This document shows positions 19,294 through 27,260 of a DNA stretch of 64,000 nucleotides, piece after piece. A program made the translations under genes and the position numbers. Source of the DNA: Arcticibacter sp. (lineage in GTDB: Bacteria; Bacteroidota; Bacteroidia; 2-12-FULL-35-15); assembly GCA_021155045.1 (NCBI GenBank), contig JAJNQB010000002.1, forward strand, positions 1-64,000, in the 5' to 3' direction. The notes under the pieces were generated by a model. It was not told the DNA's origin, did no database searches, and was given only the letters and a program-made list of their open reading frames with translations. Position 1 is the first letter of the stretch. The number at the start of each line of letters is the position of its first letter.

Positions 19294-20806
19294 AAAATTT
19301 TACTATTTACTTTCTTTCATAGAAGGAGGAGCCGTAATGGCAACAGAATTAATTGGAGCAAAAATGCTTGCCCCCTACTTTGGTTCATCTTTATATGTAT
19401 GGGCAACTGTTTTAGCAATTACACTTGGCGGTTTAGCTTGCGGCTATTTTTTTGGTGGAATATTGTCTTATAAATCTAAAAATAATTTAAGCCTTTTTTA
19501 TGTTTTAATTGCTGCTGCTATTTTTACTATTCTAATGCCATTTACATCTAAAATGGTTTTATGGTTAATCGGTTCTCATAGCTTAATTCCTTCTGTAGTT
19601 GTTTCTGCAACATGTATTTTAATTCCACCTGTTTTTATGATGGGAATGGTTTCTCCGCTCATCATTAAAATTACAACATCAGATATAGAGCAGAGTGGTA
19701 AAACAGCAGGTGTTATTTATGCTATATCAACATTAGGAGGTATTATTGCCACCTTTGCATTTGGTTTTTTAATTATTCCAACATTTGGTTTAACCAAGCC
19801 ATGTATTTTTACTGGAATAGCATTAGGCTTACTTCCCGCTATTATTTTGCTTCAACAACAAAAAATAAAATCAACACTTTTCTTTTTACTTATAACGGTT
19901 TGGGCATTTTCAATAAGTGGCTTTAAAACCAACAATTCCAGAATAAATCTTGTTTATGAAACAGAAGGTTTGTTAGGACAATTAATGGTATTGGATTATC
20001 CAAGATACAAAGACACTACTATAATTGGAAGGAGCAGGTGGTTATATGTTAATCGAATATCTCAAACCATGTATGATTCTTTAGCTGATGAAAATAATAA
20101 GGAAGAAAAATATTTTACTTATGTATATAAAATTGCAAACTATGTAGATAGCTTACCAAAAGATTCTAAAATTCTTTTACTTGGATTAGGTGGCGGAAGC
20201 ATTGCAAAAGTAATTACTGAAAAAAGTTTTGATATTGATGTATGTGAATTGGACGAAAGAATAGCTGCCGTAGCAAAAAAATATTTTTATTTATCTAATA
20301 AAGCCAATATCACTATTGATGATGCCAGACATTTTATAAAAGGATGTTCAAAAAAGTATGATGTTGTTATCTTCGACACATTTAAAGGAGAAGACCCTCC
20401 TAACCATGTTTTTACAATGGAATCCTTAGAAGAAACCAAATCAATTTTAAATTCTAATGGAATTATATTTGTAAACAGCATGGGATATCTAAAAGGAGAA
20501 AAAGGAAAAGCAATGCGTTCAATTTATAAAACATTTAAAGCTTCTGGTTTTAATGTTGAAATTCTTGCAACAGAAAAAAATGAAGATCAAAATAATCTTT
20601 TGTTTCATGCGTCTTTATCTAAATTAAAAAACAATATAAATTTTATCCCTCCTAACGAAATAGATACAAATGATGCAGTTGTATTAACAGATGATTTTCC
20701 TATTCTTGATATTTTAAACGCAAAAGCAGCTATGAGATGGCGTGTATTAGCTATCAATAATTTTAATGGCGATTACGACCAAAGAATGATTCCTTTATTT
20801 AAATAG
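19274..20806 (+). CDS. Fused membrane / spermidine-synthase-like protein
   Basis: 510 residues. Residues 1-220 hold about seven membrane segments (from F-I-E-G-G-A-V-M-A-T-E-L-I-G-A-K-M-L-A-P-Y-F-G, a hallmark of the fused MFS/spermidine synthase family). Residues about 290-440 form a class I SAM-type fold: L-L-L-G-L-G-G-G-S-I, D-V-C-E-L-D-E-R and D-D-A-R-H-F-I motifs, then V-I-F-D-T-F-K-G-E-D-P-P-N-H-V. The family is related to polyamine aminopropyltransferases but true substrates are mostly unproven. The ATG overlaps the TamB gene by 20 bases, so the two are translationally linked. Confidence 0.88.
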   Translation: MTIPSNKKFYYLLSFIEGGAVMATELIGAKMLAPYFGSSLYVWATVLAITLGGLACGYFFGGILSYKSKNNLSLFYVLIAAAIFTILMPFTSKMVLWLIGSHSLIPSVVVSATCILIPPVFMMGMVSPLIIKITTSDIEQSGKTAGVIYAISTLGGIIATFAFGFLIIPTFGLTKPCIFTGIALGLLPAIILLQQQKIKSTLFFLLITVWAFSISGFKTNNSRINLVYETEGLLGQLMVLDYPRYKDTTIIGRSRWLYVNRISQTMYDSLADENNKEEKYFTYVYKIANYVDSLPKDSKILLLGLGGGSIAKVITEKSFDIDVCELDERIAAVAKKYFYLSNKANITIDDARHFIKGCSKKYDVVIFDTFKGEDPPNHVFTMESLEETKSILNSNGIIFVNSMGYLKGEKGKAMRSIYKTFKASGFNVEILATEKNEDQNNLLFHASLSKLKNNINFIPPNEIDTNDAVVLTDDFPILDILNAKAAMRWRVLAINNFNGDYDQRMIPLFK

Positions 20807-20835
20807 CTATTCTTATTATTTTGCTACAATTGTAT

Positions 20836-20960
20836 CTAATACCAATTGTAATTATAAAATAGTCCTCCGCCTGAGGCGGATATAATTTTACAGTGGTAAA
20901 TGCCGTTACAACAAAATAATAGGATAATTTATTGGACTATCTATTTTGTAAGCGGTATAA
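20836..20960. repeat. Degenerate inverted-repeat element, copy 2 (MITE-like family 2)
   Basis: Begins TAATACCAAT (20837-20846) and ends AGCGGTATA (20951-20959). Inside are the pair ATAGTCC (20859-20865) / GGACTAT (20934-20940), a perfect hairpin TCCGCC-TGA-GGCGGA (20866-20880), and GGTAAATGCCG (20895-20905), the exact reverse complement of the 11-mer in the copy at 8192-8309. Opposite orientation to that copy. No coding capacity. Confidence 0.45.
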
Positions 20961-21001
20961 AATGTACTATTTTCACTCTACAAACCAAAAAATAAAATAA
21001 A

Positions 21002-21544
21002 ATGAAAATAGTAAAAAAGGTATTATTAGTAATAGGAGGCTTAATAGCTTTATTTTTAATTATTGCATTGTTTGTTAAAAAAGACTACTCCGTAGAACGT
21101 GAAATAACAATTAATAAAGCAAAACAAAATGTTTTTGATTATATCAAATTTTTGAAAAATCAAGACAATTACAGCAAATGGGCAACAATGGACCCTGCTA
21201 TGACAAAAACATATAGAGGTACAGATGGCGAAGTAGGTTTTGTTTCTGCTTGGGATAGTAAAGTAGAAGACGTAGGAACGGGCGAGCAAGAAATCAAAAA
21301 AATTACTGATGGCGAACGTTTGGATTTTGAATTACGTTTTATTAAACCTTTTGAATCAACTGAAAAAGCTTATATGACAACAGAAAATGTAACAGAAGGT
21401 CAAACAAAAGTTAAATGGGGGTTTAATGGACACATGAACTATCCAATGAATATGATGTTAATGTTTATGGATTTTGAAAAAATGATTGGAGATGATTTAG
21501 ATACTGGTTTAAAAAACCTAAAAGCTGTTTTGGAGAAAGAATAA
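21002..21544 (+). CDS. Membrane-anchored SRPBCC family protein
   Basis: 180 residues. An N-terminal membrane segment (V-L-L-V-I-G-G-L-I-A-L-F-L-I-I-A-L-F-V) is followed by a START/SRPBCC-type helix-grip domain: Y-S-V-E-R-E-I-T-I-N-K at the first strand, Y-S-K-W near 58, a G-F-V-S-A-W strand and W-G-F-N-G-H-M-N-Y-P-M-N-M-M-L. Proteins of this class bind hydrophobic ligands in the cavity; the ligand here cannot be read from sequence. Own transcription unit with a terminator. Confidence 0.87.
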   Translation: MKIVKKVLLVIGGLIALFLIIALFVKKDYSVEREITINKAKQNVFDYIKFLKNQDNYSKWATMDPAMTKTYRGTDGEVGFVSAWDSKVEDVGTGEQEIKKITDGERLDFELRFIKPFESTEKAYMTTENVTEGQTKVKWGFNGHMNYPMNMMLMFMDFEKMIGDDLDTGLKNLKAVLEKE

Positions 21545-21570
21545 TATTTTTGATAGTGATATTTTTAAAG

Positions 21571-21598
21571 AGGCTTTCATTATTTGAAAGCCTTTTTT
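21571..21598 (+). terminator. Rho-independent terminator after the SRPBCC gene
   Basis: AGGCTTTCA (21571-21579) pairs with TGAAAGCCT (21585-21593), five-base loop, then a T run. Confidence 0.85.
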
Positions 21599-21660
21599 AT
21601 TTTAAACCGCAATTAGACAGTAGAAAGCTTTGGAAAAGTTGCACTATCTGTCTTAATCGT

Positions 21661-21685
21661 AGGCAGTTCAAATAATGAACTGCCT
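21661..21685. terminator. Hairpin between convergent genes
   Basis: Perfect 10-bp stem AGGCAGTTCA / TGAACTGCCT with loop AATAA, nine bases after the minus-strand TIGR02757 stop. It lacks a good T run on either strand, so its role as terminator is uncertain. Confidence 0.4.
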
Positions 21686-21693
21686 ATTTAGGG

Positions 21694-22479
21694 TTAAAAA
21701 TTTTCGAATACACCCAATCCAAATAAAGCAAAGTCATATTTTACTGGGTCATTTGCATCAAACTTCCTTAGGTTTTCTGTAAGTTCTGTTACTGCTTTCC
21801 AATCGTTTTGGGTTCGGTTTAATAAACCTAATTTACGAGCTACATTACCCGAGTGCACATCTAAGGGACACATAAGCTCAGAAGAAGAAAAAGTATTTTG
21901 CCAAATACCAAAATCAACTCCTTTTTTATCATTCCTGACCATCCATCTTAAATACATACATAAACGTTTTGAAGAAGAGTTTTCGGAAGGATTAGAAACA
22001 TGTTTATTTGTACGTTGGGGGTAAGGAATAGAATAAAAAATATTTCTAAAATTCATAATTGAGTGTAGGCAATAATTCGTTTTTTGTTTACTTGTGAATA
22101 CTTTTTGTAAACCACCATGGTTTTTATAAATATTTTGCAAACTTTCAATAAAAAAGATAATATCTGTTCCATTAAAGGTTCTGTGAATAAAATTTTCAAA
22201 CGATTTTAAATCTTTCTTGTTTGCATTCATAATAAAATCGTGAGGATTATTATCCATCAATTGCATAAGCTTAGTAGCATTTTTTATAATGGTAATACGT
22301 TGTCCCCAAGCTATTGTTGCTGATAGAAAAGCGGATATTTCAATGTCTTCTTTTTTGGAAAAAAGGTGAGGAACAGAAATAGGATCACTTTCAATAAATG
22401 AAGTGCTATTATATGTTTTGTATTTTAAATCTAAAAAATCTTGTAGCTGTTCCTTGTTTAAAGGCATAGAACTAATCAT
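21694..22479 (-). CDS. TIGR02757 (DUF2400) family protein
   Basis: 261 residues. The family features are present: N-terminal L-Q-D-F-L-D-L-K-Y, a central I-S-A-F-L-S-A-T-I-A-W-G-Q-R motif, then a C-terminal L-R-W-M-V-R and C-P-L-D-V-H-S-G-N-V-A-R-K-L-G-L motif and an L-R-K-F-D motif. The family is widespread in Bacteroidota but its biochemical role is not established; the motif D-V-H-S-G resembles the helix-hairpin-helix glycosylase region by eye only. The start at 22479 overlaps the HTH gene upstream by 8 bases; a second Met at 22467 is possible. Cotranscribed with that regulator. Confidence 0.88.
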   Translation of the reverse strand: MISSMPLNKEQLQDFLDLKYKTYNSTSFIESDPISVPHLFSKKEDIEISAFLSATIAWGQRITIIKNATKLMQLMDNNPHDFIMNANKKDLKSFENFIHRTFNGTDIIFFIESLQNIYKNHGGLQKVFTSKQKTNYCLHSIMNFRNIFYSIPYPQRTNKHVSNPSENSSSKRLCMYLRWMVRNDKKGVDFGIWQNTFSSSELMCPLDVHSGNVARKLGLLNRTQNDWKAVTELTENLRKFDANDPVKYDFALFGLGVFENF

Positions 22480-23488
22480 TTTCTATTCTTAAACGTAATT
22501 TATTTAAAGCATCATCAATATGTTTAAAGTAGCGGTAACGTTGTTTTTCAGCAACACCGCTTATTAGGTTTGATTTGCGAATAAGATTTTTCAACCACTC
22601 ATCTGTTTCATTTGTAAAAACAGCATTGGTGGTAGTCATAGCATTGAAAGTATGGTAAGATAAATAAGCAGCTTTTATATCTCCCATTTGAACCAAAATG
22701 CAGTTATTGCCAATCATCACATCACTATGATATAAAGTATAATTATCAACTGTAGAAGTGGGTTTGTTATTTATATCAAACTTTACGTTTTCTTGAGCTT
22801 GTTTTTTTATTCGGTTAAGCATTAATTCTACTTCATTACAAATTAATAAAGCATCCTCTTTGTTTTTAAAAATTCCAGCATCCCAATAGAACTCAATTTG
22901 TTTAATTGTACTATTTACTGTGTCATCACTCCATATTTCAATAGAAGGAATCACAGAATAGCGTTCAATGACTGTTTTAGCTATATCAGTTAGTTCTGGA
23001 TCTATAAGAGAAATATCATATTTTTTATTTTCCAATTCAGGAACATTTAAAATTGATTTATTCCAATAAAAAATTTTAAAAGCAGATAAGTTATGGAATG
23101 CAAAATGATGAAACAAAGGAACATCTTCTGCTGCGTATATAATTTGTTTTTCGGGGAAGCTTGCTATTCTTGTAAGATCATTGCTAATATTTTGAAGGTA
23201 TTTTTTATAACTGTGTATATCATTATTTAGTTGCTTGTAAGAAAATGTTACCATTCCGCTTTCATTACTATTTATGAAAGCATCAAAGGATAATTTAAAA
23301 TGCTTGCACATGGCAGCAATTTCTTCGATACTCAAAGCCGTTTCTCCTCTTATTCTTCGGTAAGCGCTATCTGTGCTTACTTCCAATAAATCACTTAAAA
23401 CATCTACAAGCGACATATTGGGAGGTAATGCTTGCTTTAATTTCTGCATTAGTACAATTTGCGCAGATTCTTTTTCTTTTGTTGCCAT
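22472..23488 (-). CDS. Helix-turn-helix (BetR-like) transcriptional regulator with large C-terminal region
   Basis: 338 residues. Residues about 20-75 look like a DNA-binding helix-turn-helix of the type found in BetR-domain proteins: V-D-V-L-S-D-L-L-E-V-S-T-D-S-A-Y-R-R-I-R-G-E, then S-I-E-E-I-A-A-M-C-K-H-F. The rest, about 260 residues, is mainly helical and has no domain I recognise. It is divergently transcribed from the membrane-protein operon at 23715, and the intervening region has palindromic TTTGCAAA sites, so it may control that operon and itself (inference). No signal peptide; cytoplasmic. Confidence 0.75.
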   Translation of the reverse strand: MATKEKESAQIVLMQKLKQALPPNMSLVDVLSDLLEVSTDSAYRRIRGETALSIEEIAAMCKHFKLSFDAFINSNESGMVTFSYKQLNNDIHSYKKYLQNISNDLTRIASFPEKQIIYAAEDVPLFHHFAFHNLSAFKIFYWNKSILNVPELENKKYDISLIDPELTDIAKTVIERYSVIPSIEIWSDDTVNSTIKQIEFYWDAGIFKNKEDALLICNEVELMLNRIKKQAQENVKFDINNKPTSTVDNYTLYHSDVMIGNNCILVQMGDIKAAYLSYHTFNAMTTTNAVFTNETDEWLKNLIRKSNLISGVAEKQRYRYFKHIDDALNKLRLRIEND

Positions 23489-23555
23489 GTTTTTGTATTA
23501 AATATCAATAACGACTTTAATAATTTATTGCAATATCTAGTAAATATATAAAAAC

Positions 23556-23617
23556 AATTTGCAAAAAATGCAAATTTCCAGTCATTCTATTATAACAATT
23601 ATTGAGTTTTTGCAAAT
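23556..23617. promoter_or_regulatory. Candidate operator: paired TGCAAAT palindromes
   Basis: AATTTGCA (23556-23563) and TGCAAATT (23569-23576) form a perfect 8-bp inverted repeat with 5-base spacing; a second TTTGCAAA palindrome lies at 23609-23616. Both sit between the divergent HTH regulator (start 23488) and the small-membrane-protein operon (start 23715), about 60-120 bases from each start. The position and symmetry suggest a repressor or activator site; a hairpin in mRNA is the alternative. Confidence 0.45.
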
Positions 23618-23676
23618 ATCCCTTTAAAATCCTTATTGGTAGCGATATTCCGTTTTAATACCCCATTGGGATAAAA

Positions 23677-23684
23677 TACTTTTG
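23677..23684 (+). promoter_or_regulatory. Predicted -7 promoter element TACTTTTG
   Basis: Exact match to TAnnTTTG, 30 bases before the ATG of the small membrane protein gene. The TTG at 23666-23668 is too near to be the -33 box, so the promoter may rely on an activator at the palindromes upstream. Confidence 0.5.
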
Positions 23685-23714
23685 TTTCGTAATCATTACT
23701 AAAAACATATAAAA

Positions 23715-23876
23715 ATGGAAACAACGGTAAAAAATCAAATTAAAATTGGATCAAAAGTAAAATCGGTATTTATGCTTTGTGTAGTATCCATAACAATTGC
23801 CTTTTTGGTAACTATGGTAGGTAAAATTGATATTCAAAATTTTGTGTCAAATATCCTTGCTTGGGATACAATTTAA
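23715..23876 (+). CDS. Small single-pass membrane protein (53 aa)
   Basis: 53 residues, from ATG at 23715 to TAA at 23876. A basic N-terminal tail (M-E-T-T-V-K-N-Q-I-K-I-G-S-K-V-K) precedes one hydrophobic segment (V-F-M-L-C-V-V-S-I-T-I-A-F-L-V-T-M-V-G), then a short tail ending A-W-D-T-I. It is supported by a -7 promoter, by 12-base spacing to the next gene, and by the shared start context AAAAATGGAAACAA with that gene. The tail-plus-membrane-segment layout resembles the N terminus of the next protein, so an origin by duplication is possible. Function unknown. Confidence 0.6.
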   Translation: METTVKNQIKIGSKVKSVFMLCVVSITIAFLVTMVGKIDIQNFVSNILAWDTI

Positions 23877-23888
23877 AATTATAAAAAA

Positions 23889-24596
23889 ATGGAAACAAAA
23901 GTCACAGCCCCAAAAGTAATAAATACAATTGCTCATTTAATTAAAATGGCATTGGTTATATTGCTGATTATGTGGAATTTAAATGTTTTTTCTCAGGATT
24001 CCATTTTTAAGTTTGATAATACAATATTACAAGGAAAAGTTCTTGAAATATCAGATATCGAAATAAGGTATAAAAAACTAGATTTTACAGAAGGACCAAC
24101 TTATGTTGCTGATAAATATGATGTGTCATTTATTAAGTACTCAAACGGCATGATTGATTCTTTTCCTGAAGTAAAACCTTGGTTTAGAAAAAATAAAAAA
24201 ACTACTTATGATACGATAAAAATTGTAAATAATATATCGCCATATTCGCTAATAAATGATAATAAAATTAAAATACAAGGAGGCAATTACAATTTTTCGG
24301 GACAGTATTTTGGTTATCGTAAAATGGGCGATTATTTATTGGCAAATACAAATGATAGACAAATTAAAGGTTTGTTGCTAAAAGCCGAACAAAACAGAAA
24401 AAATCGATATGTAGGTTTTCTGGCAATACCATTAGGTGTCGTAGGGGCGCTTGCAGCTGTATCCGAAAGCGATGCAACCTATTTTTTGCTTGGAGCAGTT
24501 GGAGCTGGAGCCTGTGTTGGTATAACTATCACAAATCATAAAAATCAAAAAGATAATATTAGAAAAGCAGTAAAACTATACAATCAAAAATTTTAA
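23889..24596 (+). CDS. Envelope protein of unknown function with N-terminal signal/anchor and glycine-rich C-terminal hydrophobic region
   Basis: 235 residues. A 20-residue tail comes before the signal or anchor (M-A-L-V-I-L-L-I-M-W-N-L-N-V-F-S-Q). The middle begins with a short domain (G-K-V-L-E-I-S-D-I-E-I-R-Y-K-K, then Y-D-V-S-F-I-K-Y-S-N-G) of the type found in many secreted Bacteroidota proteins. Residues about 180-215 are two hydrophobic glycine/alanine-rich stretches (F-L-A-I-P-L-G-V-V-G-A-L-A-A and F-L-L-G-A-V-G-A-G-A). I do not recognise a named family. Part of a three-gene unit with its neighbours. Confidence 0.75.
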   Translation: METKVTAPKVINTIAHLIKMALVILLIMWNLNVFSQDSIFKFDNTILQGKVLEISDIEIRYKKLDFTEGPTYVADKYDVSFIKYSNGMIDSFPEVKPWFRKNKKTTYDTIKIVNNISPYSLINDNKIKIQGGNYNFSGQYFGYRKMGDYLLANTNDRQIKGLLLKAEQNRKNRYVGFLAIPLGVVGALAAVSESDATYFLLGAVGAGACVGITITNHKNQKDNIRKAVKLYNQKF

Positions 24597-24620
24597 AAAC
24601 AATTAAAACTCCCAATAAAA

Positions 24621-25889
24621 ATGGAAAAAAATAAAAACAAAAAAGTAATGAATGAAGAAAGTAGTTCATTAGTTAAACAATCAATTTCAACAGATAATTT
24701 GTTAATGTTTCTAAACTTAAATGTATTGGAAAAGTATTGCAAACAAACTTTTCAATTGTATTCGTCTATGATGGATGTAAAAAAATGGTCCTTACTCTTT
24801 TTTTTGAGCGTATTTACTTTTACTTCTTTCTCTCAAGAAAAAATAAGTAATTCGAAACCCTTGGCAACAGTATTAAATATCGACACAAAAGGAGTGGAAG
24901 AAACGCCAGAACAAATGGGTACAATGGTAAGAATTGAGTTAGAAAAATTAGATATGTTTCAAGTAATGGATATTTATGATGTAAAATATGTTGTAGAAAG
25001 GAATAAAATAAACATTAACAATTGTTACGGAAAAATGTGTTTGGTTGAAGTGGGAAAAATAATTAAATCAGATAAAATGTTTTCAGGTAGTGTTGAACAT
25101 GTTGGAAAAAACATTATTGTAACACTTCGATTGATTGATGTGAATTCTGGAACCATTGAAAAGGCTCACGTAGAAGAGTTTTTATATCTGCCAGGTGATT
25201 TGCAAAACATGATTAAAATTACAATGGCAAAAATGTTTGGCAAAGAATTACCAAAAGAACCAGTTGAAAAATCATTAACACAAAAAAACAATTATGAAGA
25301 TGCATTTAATAATCCAGAGCAAACAAAAGTAAATCTTAGTGGACCGAGAATGGGCTTTGCCTATTTTACAGGCGAAGCAGGTAACGTTTTGCAAATGCCT
25401 AAAAATAAAGGTGGGTATAACTCCTATCCTTGTATGTTTCAATTTGGATACCAGTTTGAAGTACAGTATTTGAACGAAGGAAATAACCAAGCTTTATTTG
25501 AATTTTTACCAATGATTACTGGTTTTAATCAAAATATATTTATTCCAAGCTTAACTATTATGAATGGATTTAGAAACAATAAATACGGTTGGGAAGTGGC
25601 TTTCGGACCAACCTTTGGAATTGTTAAAAAAGCAAATGGTTATTACGATAATACAGGACAATGGTATTTGCAAAACCAATGGAGTGATTTTGCAAATCCT
25701 AATCCATACACAATTGAAACAAGGCTAGACAGTCGTGGCGAAGCAGAATTGCAAGCAGGGTTTATTATTGCTGTTGGTAAAACTTTTAAATCAGGTAAAT
25801 TAAATATTCCTGTAAATGCTTATGTAATTCCCAATAAAGATGGTGTAAAAATGGGAGTTTCTTTTGGGTTTAATGCCAAAAGAAGATAA
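24621..25889 (+). CDS. CsgG/TolB-N-like envelope protein with C-terminal beta-rich domain
   Basis: 422 residues from ATG 24621. The hydrophobic leader (W-S-L-L-F-F-L-S-V-F-T-F-T-S-F-S-Q) does not begin until about residue 56, so the true start may be ATG 24768 or 24771, giving a normal signal peptide. Residues about 80-200 look like the small alpha/beta domain shared by CsgG and TolB N-terminal regions (A-T-V-L-N-I-D-T-K-G, M-G-T-M-V-R-I-E-L-E-K, F-S-G-S-V-E-H-V-G, V-T-L-R-L-I-D-V-N-S-G). Residues 240-422 are strand-rich with aromatic residues, consistent with an outer-membrane barrel or sandwich. Exact role unknown. A terminator follows. Confidence 0.75.
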   Translation: MEKNKNKKVMNEESSSLVKQSISTDNLLMFLNLNVLEKYCKQTFQLYSSMMDVKKWSLLFFLSVFTFTSFSQEKISNSKPLATVLNIDTKGVEETPEQMGTMVRIELEKLDMFQVMDIYDVKYVVERNKININNCYGKMCLVEVGKIIKSDKMFSGSVEHVGKNIIVTLRLIDVNSGTIEKAHVEEFLYLPGDLQNMIKITMAKMFGKELPKEPVEKSLTQKNNYEDAFNNPEQTKVNLSGPRMGFAYFTGEAGNVLQMPKNKGGYNSYPCMFQFGYQFEVQYLNEGNNQALFEFLPMITGFNQNIFIPSLTIMNGFRNNKYGWEVAFGPTFGIVKKANGYYDNTGQWYLQNQWSDFANPNPYTIETRLDSRGEAELQAGFIIAVGKTFKSGKLNIPVNAYVIPNKDGVKMGVSFGFNAKRR

Positions 25890-25909
25890 AAAGCCTTAGT
25901 GCTTTTTGG

Positions 25910-25938
25910 GCTCCAAAGTGAATGCTTTGGAGCTTTTT
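25910..25938 (+). terminator. Rho-independent terminator ending the three-gene envelope operon
   Basis: GCTCCAAAG (25910-25918) pairs with CTTTGGAGC (25925-25933), then TTTTT. Confidence 0.85.
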
Positions 25939-25994
25939 ATTTTAATTCATGTGTTTGTATTTTGTAAATTCGCAACTCATTAAAATTATTTTTT

Positions 25995-27152
25995 ATGTAT
26001 CCATCATTGTATTACGCTGTAAAAGATTTATTTGGACTCAATATTCCATTTCTTAAAATGTTTCAAAGTTTTGGTTTTTTTGTGGCATTAGCATTTATTG
26101 CAGCGTCTTATGTATGGACCAAAGAATTAAAGCGTAAAGATGAATTAGGTCTATTAGGAACAAGCACTCGTAAATTTTTAAAAGGACAAAAAGCTACTAC
26201 AAACGAATTGTTGTTTTCTGCAATTTTTGGTTTTTTTATAGGATATAAACTGCTATATATTGCTCTTGATTTTACTGCATTTACAGAAAACACTCAAGGT
26301 TTTATATTGTCGTTTGAAGGAAATTTTGTTGGAGGAATCATTGGAGCTGTAGTTTCTGCTTATTTAACTTATCGTGATAAGGAAAGACAAAAACTGGAAA
26401 CTCCTATTTGGGTTGAAGAAGTTTTAAAACCACATCAGTTAGTAAGTAACATGACCATAATAGCTGCTGTAAGTGGTTTACTAGGTGCTAAAATATTTCA
26501 CAATCTTGAAAATTGGGACGAATTTATGTTTGACCCAATCGATGCAATTTTTTCTTTTAGTGGCTTAACAATGTATGGTGGTTTAATTTGTGGTTCAATC
26601 TCTGTAATTTATTATGGACGTAAACATAATATAGCCGTAACACATTTAATTGATTCATCCGCTCCTGCTATTATGTTAGGCTATGCTGTTGGCAGAATTG
26701 GTTGCCATGTTGCTGGTGATGGCGATTGGGGAATTGTTAATACAGCACCAAAGCCTAATTGGTTGAGCTGGGCACCAGATTGGGTGTGGGCGTATGATTA
26801 TCCCAATAATGTAAATGGAGTAGGAGAGGTTCTCCCAAATTGTTTTGATGCGAAATTTTGTACACATCTTGTTCCACCAGTTTTTCCAACTCCATTTTAC
26901 GAAACTATAATGTGTTTGATTTTGTTTTTTATTTTATGGAAAATTAGAAAACGTGTTGTTGTGCCAGGCATGCTGTTTTCAATTTACTTGATTTTAAACG
27001 GAATGGAACGTTTTACAATTGAAAGCATTAGAGTAAATACATTGTATCACATTGGAAGTTTTTCATTTACACAGGCTCAATTAATTTCAAGTTTGCTATT
27101 TATGACAGGAGTTGTTGGTGTGTTTTATTTTAAAAGCAGATCTAAAAATTAA
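25995..27152 (+). CDS. lgt: Prolipoprotein diacylglyceryl transferase (Lgt) family protein
   Basis: 385 residues, about seven membrane segments. The Lgt signature is at about residues 216-246: H-L-I-D-S-S-A-P-A-I, then G-Y-A-V-G-R-I-G-C-H-V-A-G-D-G-D-W-G, where classical Lgt has G-R-I-G-N-F-x-N-G-E. A G-G-x-I-G-A motif near 113 and a final F-Y-E-T segment followed by G-M-E-R-F-x-I-E also fit. Lgt transfers diacylglycerol from phosphatidylglycerol to the lipobox Cys. It is longer than E. coli Lgt (291) and the N-to-C change in the signature means it may be a paralogue rather than the housekeeping enzyme. Its last codons lie within a repeated element (27124-27230). Confidence 0.85.
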   Translation: MYPSLYYAVKDLFGLNIPFLKMFQSFGFFVALAFIAASYVWTKELKRKDELGLLGTSTRKFLKGQKATTNELLFSAIFGFFIGYKLLYIALDFTAFTENTQGFILSFEGNFVGGIIGAVVSAYLTYRDKERQKLETPIWVEEVLKPHQLVSNMTIIAAVSGLLGAKIFHNLENWDEFMFDPIDAIFSFSGLTMYGGLICGSISVIYYGRKHNIAVTHLIDSSAPAIMLGYAVGRIGCHVAGDGDWGIVNTAPKPNWLSWAPDWVWAYDYPNNVNGVGEVLPNCFDAKFCTHLVPPVFPTPFYETIMCLILFFILWKIRKRVVVPGMLFSIYLILNGMERFTIESIRVNTLYHIGSFSFTQAQLISSLLFMTGVVGVFYFKSRSKN

Positions 27153-27230
27153 TATTTGAACTCTCCTCTATTGAGAGGGATGTGTGCGTGCATAATTGAA
27201 AAACGCTATTCTTTAGAACTGCCCTTAAGA
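27124..27230. mobile_element. MITE-like inverted-repeat element, copy A (overlaps 3' end of lgt)
   Basis: About 100 bases matching, in reverse orientation, the element at 29850-29947. Shared pieces include CTAAAAATTAA (27142-27152, which holds the lgt stop), CCTCTATTGAGAGGGA, AAAAACGCTATTCTTTAGAA and TAGAACTGC (27214-27222). The two ends GCAGATCTA and TAGAACTGC are imperfect inverted repeats. No coding capacity. The left end lies inside the lgt reading frame and provides its last codons and stop. Confidence 0.6.
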
Positions 27231-27260
27231 AAAAGGGATTAAAAAAATTAAATATAAAAA

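Noticed and set aside
20866..20880. TCCGCC/GGCGGA hairpin as a terminator of the spermidine-synthase-like gene
   Set aside because: Short stem, no clean T run, and it is enclosed in the repeat element at 20836-20960, so it is better taken as part of that element.
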